64,000 bases of DNA from an uncultured Crocinitomix sp. Its GTDB lineage: Bacteria > Bacteroidota > Bacteroidia > Flavobacteriales_D > Crocinitomicaceae. Every line of letters begins with the position of its first letter. The stretch's first letter is position 1. A model generated the notes under the pieces. The model worked only from the letters and a program-made list of their open reading frames with translations. It ran no database searches and was not told where the DNA came from. The position numbers were made by a program, and so were the translations under genes. This document shows positions 52,964 to 61,329 of this stretch, in pieces. The stretch is from positions 62,001 to 126,000 of the forward strand of contig CAKZON010000110.1 of the NCBI GenBank assembly GCA_937136425.1, read 5' to 3'.

Positions 52964-54532
52964 ATGGATGACAAAAAGCAAATAAAACCTAGCAATAAAC
53001 GTGGACTCGTACAAACCACTGTAAACGCAGTTAGCGAAGCTGGAAAATTGCCTCCTCAAGCACCAGACATTGAAGAAGCGGTAATTGGTGCTATGCTTCT
53101 TGAAAAAAATGCGGTGAATGATGCCATTGACATTCTACAACCTGAAAGTTTTTATAAACCTGCCCACCAAAAAATATTTTCGACTATTCTTGAATTATTT
53201 GCTAATTCTGAGAGTATTGATATTCTGAGTGTTACTGAACGGTTAAGAAAAAAAGGAGAATTGCAGTTGGTTGGCGGCCCCGGTTATATTGCCCAATTAA
53301 CAAGCCGAATTGCCTCTGCTGCGCATATTGAATATCACGCCCGAATAATTTCGGAGAAATTCATTCTTCGTTCATTAATTGAAGTTTCTTCTGACGTAAT
53401 TAAAAACGCGTATGACGAAACCAAAGATGTTTTTAATGTATTAAATGAGGCGGAAGAAGGACTATTTAAAATTGCCGAAGGTAACTTGAAAAAGAGTTAT
53501 GGAAAAGTTGGTGACCTAGTTCAAGAAGCCATTGAAGAAATTCAAAAAGCAAGTGAAAACACAGATGGTGTAAGTGGTGTGCCTACTGGATTTACAGATT
53601 TGGATCGATTAACTTCTGGTTGGCAAAAATCAGATATGATTGTATTGGCTGCTCGACCTGGTATGGGTAAAACGGCCTTTGTACTTTCCATGGCAGCTAA
53701 TTCAGCTGTTCAATTTGGTCAGGGTGTTGCGGTATTCTCATTAGAGATGTCAAGTGTGCAGTTGACAAAACGTTTAATGGCTATGGAAACAGGAATCTCT
53801 TCCGAGAAATTACGGAAAGGATTTACAGACCAAGCAGATTGGGATCAATTACACGGAAAAATTAACGACTTAGCTACTGCTCCATTATTTATTGATGACA
53901 CTCCTGCCCTTTCAATTTTTGAATTGCGTGCAAAATGCCGTCGATTAAAAATGCAGCACGATATCCAACTGGTAATTATTGATTATTTGCAATTAATGAC
54001 CGCCGGAACTTCAGGAGGAAATCGTGAGCAAGAAATTAGTACCATTTCCCGTTCCATTAAAGAAATCGCAAAAGAAATTAACGTTCCAATAATTGCTTTA
54101 TCACAGCTGAGTCGTTCGGTTGAAACGCGTGGAGGTGATAAACGTCCAATGCTATCAGATTTACGTGAATCTGGTGCAATTGAGCAGGATGCGGATATGG
54201 TTGTTTTCATCTATCGTCCAGAATATTATGGACTTGTAGAGGATGAAAACGGAATGCCAACGGATGGAATTGGCGAGATTATTGTAGCTAAACATAGAAA
54301 TGGTTCATTGGATACCATACGTTTACGATTCGTCAAACAATTAACTAAGTTTGATAACCTAGACGCTTTTGACGAATTCCAATTGCCAGGAGTGCAGGCA
54401 CATGATGCTGGAATGAGTTCGAATCGAGAATTTGATTCAAACCCTGAAACCATGACCATGCAAAGTAGAATGAATGATGATGATGATGACGTGACTTTCA
54501 CCTCTAAAATGGACGATAACGTACCTTTTTAA
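52964..54532 (+). CDS. dnaB: Replicative DNA helicase
   Basis: The hexameric helicase that unwinds DNA at the replication fork. The 522-aa protein has the DnaB N-terminal domain (about 30-135: EEAVIGAMLLE) and the RecA-like domain with Walker A RPGMGKT (231-237), Walker B LVIIDYLQLM and the DLRESGAIEQDADMV motif. No intein interrupts these motifs. The acidic C-terminal tail (NDDDDDV) is normal for Bacteroidota. It appears to be transcribed from its own promoter. Confidence 0.97.
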   Translation: MDDKKQIKPSNKRGLVQTTVNAVSEAGKLPPQAPDIEEAVIGAMLLEKNAVNDAIDILQPESFYKPAHQKIFSTILELFANSESIDILSVTERLRKKGELQLVGGPGYIAQLTSRIASAAHIEYHARIISEKFILRSLIEVSSDVIKNAYDETKDVFNVLNEAEEGLFKIAEGNLKKSYGKVGDLVQEAIEEIQKASENTDGVSGVPTGFTDLDRLTSGWQKSDMIVLAARPGMGKTAFVLSMAANSAVQFGQGVAVFSLEMSSVQLTKRLMAMETGISSEKLRKGFTDQADWDQLHGKINDLATAPLFIDDTPALSIFELRAKCRRLKMQHDIQLVIIDYLQLMTAGTSGGNREQEISTISRSIKEIAKEINVPIIALSQLSRSVETRGGDKRPMLSDLRESGAIEQDADMVVFIYRPEYYGLVEDENGMPTDGIGEIIVAKHRNGSLDTIRLRFVKQLTKFDNLDAFDEFQLPGVQAHDAGMSSNREFDSNPETMTMQSRMNDDDDDVTFTSKMDDNVPF

Positions 54533-54588
54533 AAGCGAAACACTTTATATCACGTTACGTTTTCATCAAAAAACGATTATAGAATTAC

Positions 54589-55854
54589 GTGAAAAACATA
54601 GTTTATACCTTATTATTTCTTTGCTGTTGGGCAATCCCACTTCAATCTAGCGCAAATGCTATTTTAGTCCCTATGGATGAAACGCAAAAAGATCATTTAA
54701 AAGCTTATGGCGTTGCATATTGGGTTTTAGAAAATGAAATTGTCATGGAGTGGCTCCTAAACTATAGAGGCGGAAGTTTTCTTTTCCCTCAAAACCCATA
54801 CATTGAAGAACAGTTGGTCATTAAAGGAATTTCCTTTAAAGTATTACCTGACATTAAAGTAAAACAAATTAAATCAGAAATTGCGAATCCTGAAGTCAAT
54901 ATGGAAGTGGTTCAACTAGAAACTGCACCTAAAATTGCTGTGTACACGCCAACAGGTAAGCAACCTTGGGATGACGCCGTAACACTTGTATTAACTTATG
55001 CAGAAATACCGTACGAAGAGATTTATGACTCAACGGTAGTAACAGGAGGTTTACCTGAATTTGATTGGTTACATCTACATCATGAAGATTTCACTGGGCA
55101 ATACGGAAAATTTTATCGTAGTTATCACAATCAATCATGGTATCAAAAACAAGTGCGCGACAATGAAGCCATGGCGGCAAAATTAGGATTTGAAAAAGTA
55201 TCAGAATTAAAACTTGATGTGGCTTTACGAATTCGAGAATTTGTGGCTGGTGGAGGGTTCCTATTCACTATGTGCTCTGGAACAGACAGTTATGACATTG
55301 CTTTGAGTGCGCAAAACACGGATATATGCGAGCACATGTATGACCATGATCCTGCTTCCCCAGATTTTCAAAGCAAAATAGACTATAATCAAACCTTGGC
55401 TTTTAAGGACTACACGGTATCTAAAGATCCTATGGAATATGAATATTCGGATATTGATGGTACGAGAGATCATAAATTAGCCGAAAATTTAGACAAGTTT
55501 TACTTATTTGATTTTTCTGCTAAATGGGACATTGTTCCAACAATGCTTTGCCAAAACCATACAAAAGAAATTGACGGATTTATGGGGCAAACTACAGATT
55601 TTAGAAAAGAATTTATAAAACCAGATGTATTGGTAATGGGCGAAAATAAGGCCATTGGAACAGCGCGATATATTCATGGAGAATTTGGACAAGGAACTTG
55701 GACATTTTATGGAGGACATGATCCAGAAGATTATAGACACATGGTTGGTGATCCTCCTACAGACTTAAGCCTTCACCCTAATTCGCCTGGTTACCGCTTA
55801 ATCTTGAACAATATTCTTTTTCCAGCTGCAAAAAAGAAAAAACGAAAAACATAA
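54589..55854 (+). CDS. Exported glutamine-amidotransferase-like protein, often mislabelled asparagine synthetase B
   Basis: A 421-aa protein with a signal peptide (MKNIVYTLLFLCCWAIPLQSSA, GTG start at 54589). The mature N-terminus ILVPMDETQKDHLKAYGVAYW is highly typical of a Bacteroidota family I remember as being labelled asparagine synthetase B; there is no synthetase domain here. The region KIAVYTPTGKQPWDDAVTLVL to GGGFLFTMCSGTDSYDIAL looks like a class I glutamine amidotransferase fold, with Cys in the nucleophile elbow (TMCSG). A GGHDPEDYRHMVGDP segment near the end supplies a conserved His. Export rules out a role in cytoplasmic amide synthesis. Confidence 0.75.
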   Translation: MKNIVYTLLFLCCWAIPLQSSANAILVPMDETQKDHLKAYGVAYWVLENEIVMEWLLNYRGGSFLFPQNPYIEEQLVIKGISFKVLPDIKVKQIKSEIANPEVNMEVVQLETAPKIAVYTPTGKQPWDDAVTLVLTYAEIPYEEIYDSTVVTGGLPEFDWLHLHHEDFTGQYGKFYRSYHNQSWYQKQVRDNEAMAAKLGFEKVSELKLDVALRIREFVAGGGFLFTMCSGTDSYDIALSAQNTDICEHMYDHDPASPDFQSKIDYNQTLAFKDYTVSKDPMEYEYSDIDGTRDHKLAENLDKFYLFDFSAKWDIVPTMLCQNHTKEIDGFMGQTTDFRKEFIKPDVLVMGENKAIGTARYIHGEFGQGTWTFYGGHDPEDYRHMVGDPPTDLSLHPNSPGYRLILNNILFPAAKKKKRKT

Positions 55855-55951
55855 ATTGATTTTGGTATGCTTTTTGCCTAATTAGCTTTATAAAGTATTC
55901 ATAAACAGCAAATCACATTTGCTAAGTATTCCCATTCCCCAGTTGTTTTTG

Positions 55952-55982
55952 TTTGATTCTTAATTATTTTATTCTATTTTTG
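55952..55982 (+). promoter_or_regulatory. porE promoter
   Basis: TTTG (55952-55955) and TATTTTTG (55975-55982) with an exact 19-nt spacer, a full match to the Bacteroidota consensus. It leaves a leader of about 65 nt before the TTG start. Confidence 0.75.
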
Positions 55983-55990
55983 GAGGTGCC

Positions 55991-56018
55991 AATTGAAACG
56001 TTCAATTCCCGAATTGAA
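55991..56018 (+). promoter_or_regulatory. Alternating hairpin element in the porE leader
   Basis: Three arms follow one another: AATTGAA (55991-55997), TTCAATT (56001-56007) and AATTGAA (56012-56018). The middle arm can pair with either flanking arm, so two exclusive hairpins are possible. Whether it regulates porE is not known. Confidence 0.45.
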
Positions 56019-56055
56019 TTGCAAGCCAAAAATGACAAATTAAAACTACTGATTC

Positions 56056-58278
56056 TTGACTAAAATACCTTCAATAAACATTATCACTCTGATGATCCTG
56101 TTCCTTTTTATAGGAATAAATGGCGGGTCACAATTGTACGCCCAAAAATCAGTTAATGCAGTCTTAAATGACGCCAAGAAAAAACGTTCAAAACTAGACT
56201 ATCCACAATCAATAAAATTGTATAAAGAAGCGCTTGAAATTGAACCAAATAATTCAAAAGCTTTAGAAGGTCTTGTAGAAATATACCTATATCAATATGA
56301 ACTTTATGATTCTGCTGAAGTTTACATCAAAAAAAGAATAGCGAACTCAGAAGTTGAACCTAACGAACTAATTTATTTTGATTATGCTAACTGCTTACGT
56401 TTACAGGAGCGTCCTTTAGAAGCAATTGAGCAATACCAATACTTTAAGAAGAACGGATTAAATAAGAATAAACATGCTTATCTAGATGAAGAGGTAAATT
56501 TTCATCTTGAAACATGCAGATATGCTATTAAAAACAAAGCAATTGTAAATGACAATAACACCTACTCTGTTGAAAACATGGATTTCTTCATCAACTCAAT
56601 AGATTCTGAATATACTCCTGTATTTATTGAAGAAGATAGCCTATTACTTTACAATGCTCGTTACAAAGATTTTGAATCAGAAGAGATAACTGAGGATAAT
56701 AAATATTACGAAAACATTTATTATTTCGACTTGGTTGAGTCAGTAGCATCAAGTTACAATCCAGGAATTAAGCAAGATAACCACCATGCTGTAATCGGCA
56801 GACGCCGTGACAATAATGACATCCTTATTTTCCACAAAAATAAAATTTGGAGATCCTCTATTGATCAAGATCGTCTCAATGAAATTGATCCCTTACCAGA
56901 AGTGTTGGGTAAATTTTACTTCCAACCACATGGCGTTTATTCTGCAGATGGTAAAACATTTATTTTTAGCGCAATGGATCGTCCTAAATTTGAGGGAGGT
57001 GATTTAAATATTTATGTGAGCTATTTAACCGACACAACTTGGTCGGCGCCTAAATTTTTAAGCCCAATCATTAACTCTGAAAAAGATGATGATAGCCCTT
57101 TCCTTTCAGCAGATGGCAAAACACTTTATTTTTCATCTAAAGGACACAATAGTTCTGGCGGTTATGATTTTTACAAATCTGAATTTGTACGTGGAGAATG
57201 GACTTACCCTGAGAATTTGGGTTATCCAATGAACTCGGCAGGAGATGATATTTATTTAAGCTTTACAGAAGATGGCAAAAAGGGATTCTTCTCTTCTAAT
57301 CGATCTGGTGGATTTGGCGGAATGGATATTTATACATTTGCTGTTGATCAAAAAACAATTGCAGGTATTACCTATGACAAAAAAGGAAATCCATTACCTA
57401 ATGTAATTGTATCTTTAATAAACATAGCTAGTGGTGAAGAAATATATGAAAGCAGTGATGAAAACGGTGCTTTTGAATTTCAAGTAGATGCTGATCAAGA
57501 ATTTAAATTATTAGGTGAAAAAGACGATTATTTTGATGGAAACAATACTGTAAACACGTTGCAGGTTGATAAACTTGTAACTGCCGACCTTATACTTGAA
57601 AAAGATCCTGGAATTTCTCTATTGGCTCTAGTAACTGATAAAAAAACAGGAGAAGCATTGGACAGCGTAAAAATGTCTATTACAGATAATATGACAGGTG
57701 TAACAGAAACATATTTAACCAACGAATCTGGAGATTATAGACGTGCTGTTGCTGATAAAAAACTGAACGATCGTGGAAGTTATAATTTCACATTTGAAAA
57801 AGAGGGTTATCTATCTAAAACAATTACTTACAACACTGTTTTTGATAAAGAAGGTGTCTACAATGTTCATACAGATATGGATATTAGTCTTGAACAAATT
57901 GAGGTTGGTATAGATTTATCTGAAGTGATTGATATTAATCCTATTTATTTTGATGTTAACAAATCTATCATTCGTCCAGACGCAGCTCTGGAACTTGAAA
58001 AAATTGTGACGGTATTAAACGAAAACCCGGAAATGGTGGTTGAATTAGGATCTCATACAGATTCTCGGGGAACTGCTAATTCTAATGAATCACTCTCTGA
58101 TAGACGAGCAAAAGCATCAGCAGACTACATCAAACAGCGCATCACAAATCCTGAACGAATCTCAGGGAAAGGATATGGTGAAACAAGATTGGTGAATAGA
58201 TGTGCAGATGGAATTAAATGCAGCAAAGAAGAGCATCAGGAAAATAGAAGAACAGAGTTTATCATTGTTCGATTATAA
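56056..58278 (+). CDS. porE: PorE-type OmpA-family protein of the type IX secretion system
   Basis: A 740-aa periplasmic protein with the PorE domain order. A signal peptide (ends LYAQK) is followed by TPR repeats (about 35-150: YPQSIKLYKEALEIEPNN), a WD40/PD40-like propeller (about 170-425: SADGKTLYFSS), and a carboxypeptidase-regulatory-like domain (about 435-520). An OmpA peptidoglycan-binding domain (about 620-740: IYFDVNKSIIRPDA, ELGSHTDSRG, NRRTEFIIVRL) closes it. PorE is thought to tether the T9SS to peptidoglycan. The start is a TTG at 56056; an ATG at 56092 would leave an uncharged, too short signal. It could also be a PorE-like paralogue. Confidence 0.82.
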   Translation: MTKIPSINIITLMILFLFIGINGGSQLYAQKSVNAVLNDAKKKRSKLDYPQSIKLYKEALEIEPNNSKALEGLVEIYLYQYELYDSAEVYIKKRIANSEVEPNELIYFDYANCLRLQERPLEAIEQYQYFKKNGLNKNKHAYLDEEVNFHLETCRYAIKNKAIVNDNNTYSVENMDFFINSIDSEYTPVFIEEDSLLLYNARYKDFESEEITEDNKYYENIYYFDLVESVASSYNPGIKQDNHHAVIGRRRDNNDILIFHKNKIWRSSIDQDRLNEIDPLPEVLGKFYFQPHGVYSADGKTFIFSAMDRPKFEGGDLNIYVSYLTDTTWSAPKFLSPIINSEKDDDSPFLSADGKTLYFSSKGHNSSGGYDFYKSEFVRGEWTYPENLGYPMNSAGDDIYLSFTEDGKKGFFSSNRSGGFGGMDIYTFAVDQKTIAGITYDKKGNPLPNVIVSLINIASGEEIYESSDENGAFEFQVDADQEFKLLGEKDDYFDGNNTVNTLQVDKLVTADLILEKDPGISLLALVTDKKTGEALDSVKMSITDNMTGVTETYLTNESGDYRRAVADKKLNDRGSYNFTFEKEGYLSKTITYNTVFDKEGVYNVHTDMDISLEQIEVGIDLSEVIDINPIYFDVNKSIIRPDAALELEKIVTVLNENPEMVVELGSHTDSRGTANSNESLSDRRAKASADYIKQRITNPERISGKGYGETRLVNRCADGIKCSKEEHQENRRTEFIIVRL

Positions 58279-58282
58279 ACAA

Positions 58283-58657
58283 CTACTCCTCTTCTTCTGT
58301 CCCCTCTGTATTTGACTGGACATATTCATTTCCTTCAAAATAATTTATTACAGCTTCTTTTAATAGGTGCTCTTGATCCTTATTACTAATAGCTGGGATG
58401 TTCTTCACCTTTTCAAAATGCGGCCATCCATCATCATCATTTGCTACATATTTATAAACACCATAAGGCTCTAAAATAGTGCAAATTGCAATGTGCATTA
58501 GGTTCATTTTCTCGTCTTTGGAAAATTCCTTGTACCCCTTCCCTAATTCCTGCACACCAATCAATAGTATAATAGTATCCAACTCAAGACCAGTCCCAAA
58601 TTTTACTTCTAATTTTTTCACTAGATCCTGAAATCTCAACTCTAACTTATAATCCAC
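58283..58657 (-). CDS. Conserved Bacteroidota cytoplasmic protein of unknown function
   Basis: A 124-aa acidic protein. Its core reads TIILLIGVQELGKGYKEFSKDEKMNLMHIAICTILEPYGVY followed by DDDGWPHFE. I recall this as a widespread but uncharacterised family in Bacteroidota; no function is known. The GTG at 58657 (MDYKLELRFQ) is preferred; a TTG at 58705 is possible. It ends 4 nt from the end of porE and is divergent from the cvpA-family gene. Confidence 0.65.
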   Translation of the reverse strand: MDYKLELRFQDLVKKLEVKFGTGLELDTIILLIGVQELGKGYKEFSKDEKMNLMHIAICTILEPYGVYKYVANDDDGWPHFEKVKNIPAISNKDQEHLLKEAVINYFEGNEYVQSNTEGTEEEE

Positions 58658-58737
58658 CTCTATAAACAGTTTTTTGTTTGAAACAAATTGTCCTAAGACA
58701 ACCAAACCGCAAACTTCCGAATTATTTTTGTTTCACC

Positions 58738-59256
58738 ATGAACTATTTGGACATATTATTATTAATACCAATCATAATTGGTGCGTGGCGTGGATTTAAA
58801 AAAGGGTTTGTGATTGAACTCTTTACTTTATTGGCGCTTCTTGTTGGAATTTATGCTGGCATACATTTCTCAGATTACATGGCTGAAATATTGCGTGAGA
58901 ATGTTGGCATAACAACAGAATACTTACCTGCCATTGCCTTCACTGTTACATTTTTGCTTGTTGGTGCCATGGTGTATTTTGCAGGAAAAATGATTGAAAA
59001 GGGACTTAAAATTGTCGCTTTAGGTATGGTCAACAAAATTGCGGGATTGATTTTTGGTGTAGTTAAAATGGTTTTTATTCTTAGTGCAGCCCTTGTTATA
59101 TTAGAATCTTATGATGAAAAAGGGAAATTCATACCAACGGATTTAAAAACAAATTCATTGTTGTACGAACCAGTTAAAAAAACCTCACTAACAGCAATTC
59201 CAGCACTAAAATATAGTGATTTGTTTATAAAAATAATTGATAACGAGGAGAGCTAA
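58738..59256 (+). CDS. CvpA-family inner-membrane protein
   Basis: A 172-aa protein with four hydrophobic helices. The N-terminus MNYLDILLLIPIIIGAWRGFKKGFVIELFTLLALLVG has the R-G-F-x-x-G pattern of CvpA. CvpA is linked to colicin V production and, more recently, to envelope stress, but its activity is not clear. The ATG at 58738 matches the family and follows a -7-like TTATTTTTG by 7 nt. No purF neighbour, common elsewhere, is present. Confidence 0.87.
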   Translation: MNYLDILLLIPIIIGAWRGFKKGFVIELFTLLALLVGIYAGIHFSDYMAEILRENVGITTEYLPAIAFTVTFLLVGAMVYFAGKMIEKGLKIVALGMVNKIAGLIFGVVKMVFILSAALVILESYDEKGKFIPTDLKTNSLLYEPVKKTSLTAIPALKYSDLFIKIIDNEES

Positions 59257-59396
59257 ACGCTCACTTATATCAAAATCACCTCCCTTTCTTATAGCTATAA
59301 CAATAACAAAGAATAGTATAATTCTTGAATTGAATTAACACGATACTTTCACCCTTTTTAAGGTTACTCACGTAGTTTTCATTAACTTTGTACATA

Positions 59397-60134
59397 GTGA
59401 TCCAAAGATTTCTATACATATTAGCATTATTTGTCTCTTTATCAGGTTACAGTCAAGTGCCCGACAAGGAAGATGGTAGTACCATTATGAGACGTGATTT
59501 CTCATTTGGGCTTAACTTCAATGCCAATGCTGGAGCTACTGGTTGGGGCATGGCTTTTGAATATGCCGTTCAGAAAAATTACAAGTACAGAAATACTTAT
59601 GGTTTTACCCTAACTAATATCAGACATCCAAAGGAGTTTAAGATTTACAGCAATTTCAGTAACTCAAGAGGATATTATTTTGGAAAACTAAATTCACTCG
59701 TTAGTTTCCGCCCAACATATGGAGGAAAGCTCGCTATTTTCAAAGCAAAACGAGAAAACGGAATTGAAATTTCTTTAAAATGGGCCGCTGGACCATCTAT
59801 AGGATTATTAAAACCTGTTTACCTAAGAATTGAACGATTTGGAACTGCCTTTGATGAAAAGTATAATCCAAGTATCCATAATGTTGAAAATATTACCTCG
59901 CGCTCTTCGTGGGGAAAAGGACTAGGAGAGGCCACCTTTGAATTTGGTGTTTTTTCAAGAATTGGGTTTGATTTTAATTTTTCAACAGCCAAAAACAAAA
60001 TTAGTGGTGGTGAAGTTGGTGTAATGGTTGATTATTTCGTAGGAAAACCAGTAATTATAATGCATAATAATGTTGGGGACAATTTATTCCCTTCTCTATA
60101 TCTTCAGTTTAATCTTGGGCAAAAGCTCTATTGA
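59397..60134 (+). CDS. Predicted exported or outer-membrane protein upstream of lipA
   Basis: A 245-aa protein. The start is probably the GTG at 59397 (MIQRFLYILALFVSLSGYSQ, a good signal peptide); a TTG at 59388 is part of a TTAACTTTG box that looks like the -7 element. The mature part has repeated beta-strands (RDFSFGLNFNANAG, GMAFEYAVQK, GKLNSLVSFRPTYGG) and ends SLYLQFNLGQKLY, which suggests an outer-membrane barrel. The lipA gene follows 8 nt downstream, so the two are cotranscribed. No functional link to lipoylation is evident. Confidence 0.68.
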   Translation: MIQRFLYILALFVSLSGYSQVPDKEDGSTIMRRDFSFGLNFNANAGATGWGMAFEYAVQKNYKYRNTYGFTLTNIRHPKEFKIYSNFSNSRGYYFGKLNSLVSFRPTYGGKLAIFKAKRENGIEISLKWAAGPSIGLLKPVYLRIERFGTAFDEKYNPSIHNVENITSRSSWGKGLGEATFEFGVFSRIGFDFNFSTAKNKISGGEVGVMVDYFVGKPVIIMHNNVGDNLFPSLYLQFNLGQKLY

Positions 60135-60142
60135 TTTAAAAC

Positions 60143-61009
60143 ATGGAAACAACAAGTCAAGAAAAAATAAGAATCAAAAAACCAAAGTGGCTTAGGGTTA
60201 AGTTACCAACTGGTGAAAATTATAAAAAAGTTCGTTCATTAGTTGACGAACATAAATTACACACAATTTGTGAAAGTGGTAATTGTCCCAACATGGGAGA
60301 ATGTTGGGGTGAAGGCACAGCAACTTTCATGATTTTAGGAAATATTTGCACCCGTTCATGCGGATTTTGCGCTGTAGCAACTGGTAAACCGCTAGAGGCT
60401 GATATTTTCGAACCTGCAAAGGTGGCACAATCTGTTAAATTAATGGAGGTTAAGCATGCTGTCATCACTTCTGTTGATCGTGACGACCTTGCTGATGGTG
60501 GTTCAGAAATTTGGGTAGCAACAGTAAAATCTATTCGACGAAAAAGCCCTGGTACCACAATGGAAACACTAATTCCTGACTTTGGTGGGAAATGGGAAAA
60601 CTTACAACGTATCATTGATGTTGCGCCGGAAGTAGTATCACACAACCTTGAAACAGTAAGACGGTTAACTAAACAAGTTAGAATTCAAGCCAAATACGAT
60701 AGAAGTTTAGAAGTACTAATGCGACTCAAACGCGGAGGGATGAAAACGAAATCAGGAATCATGCTTGGATTAGGTGAAACCGAAACAGAGGTTTACGAAG
60801 CTATTGATGATTTAAGTAACGTTGGGTGTGATATTTTAACTTTAGGTCAGTATTTACAACCTACACCAAATCATTTACCAATTGCAGAATTTGTAACGCC
60901 TCAAAAATTTGATGAATATCGAGAATATGCACTCAAAAAAGGGTTCAGATTTGTTGAAAGCGGACCATTAGTTCGTTCTTCTTATCATGCTGAAAAACAT
61001 CTTTTTTAA
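60143..61009 (+). CDS. lipA: Lipoyl synthase
   Basis: A radical-SAM enzyme that inserts two sulfur atoms into protein-bound octanoyl chains. The 288-aa protein has both [4Fe-4S] motifs: the auxiliary cluster C-x4-C-x5-C (Cys43, Cys48, Cys54) and the radical-SAM CxxxCxxC (Cys69, Cys73, Cys76). The conserved C-terminal RSSYHA (residues 278-283) supplies the serine ligand of the auxiliary cluster. Length is standard. Confidence 0.97.
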   Translation: METTSQEKIRIKKPKWLRVKLPTGENYKKVRSLVDEHKLHTICESGNCPNMGECWGEGTATFMILGNICTRSCGFCAVATGKPLEADIFEPAKVAQSVKLMEVKHAVITSVDRDDLADGGSEIWVATVKSIRRKSPGTTMETLIPDFGGKWENLQRIIDVAPEVVSHNLETVRRLTKQVRIQAKYDRSLEVLMRLKRGGMKTKSGIMLGLGETETEVYEAIDDLSNVGCDILTLGQYLQPTPNHLPIAEFVTPQKFDEYREYALKKGFRFVESGPLVRSSYHAEKHLF

Positions 61010-61329
61010 AAAGAATCACTCGATAGATTTGTATAAAAAAGACAAAACTTAGGTCTTTTTCTGTTTCAATCCATACTAATTCTTACGAAATTAGCGACAA
61101 ATTAGCACATTTCACAATCGTTCATTGCCACATTTAACGCACTTCTTTGATATCACCGTTAGTGGCATTTAAATATCTAAATGTCCTAAATCAAACCCCA
61201 GAGAAAGTTGTTGAATAATAAATTGTAAGCTGCTTAGTTTTAAGCCTTTTTTTGTGAATTAAAATTCAACAAATTATAGGATATATTTAAGAATTAAGTT
61301 GTATATTGTGCGGATGAAAATGCGCTTAG
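61010..61329. other. Intergenic region between lipA and the BNR protein gene
   Basis: This 320-nt A/T-rich gap contains the weak terminator of lipA and, at 61301-61310, a GTATATTGTG segment that may be a -7 box. A nine-codon mini-ORF (61314-61343) lies just before the next gene. I see nothing else. Confidence 0.5.
61036..61061 (+). terminator. Probable terminator of lipA
   Basis: Stem AAAAAGAC / GTCTTTTT with a 9-nt loop and T-rich end, 26 nt after the stop. The stem is A/T-rich, so it is weak. Confidence 0.5.

Noticed and set aside
60220-60645. A 141-codon open frame on the minus strand inside lipA.
   Set aside because: It is wholly antisense to a confidently identified gene and its composition shows no protein family, so it is a coding shadow.
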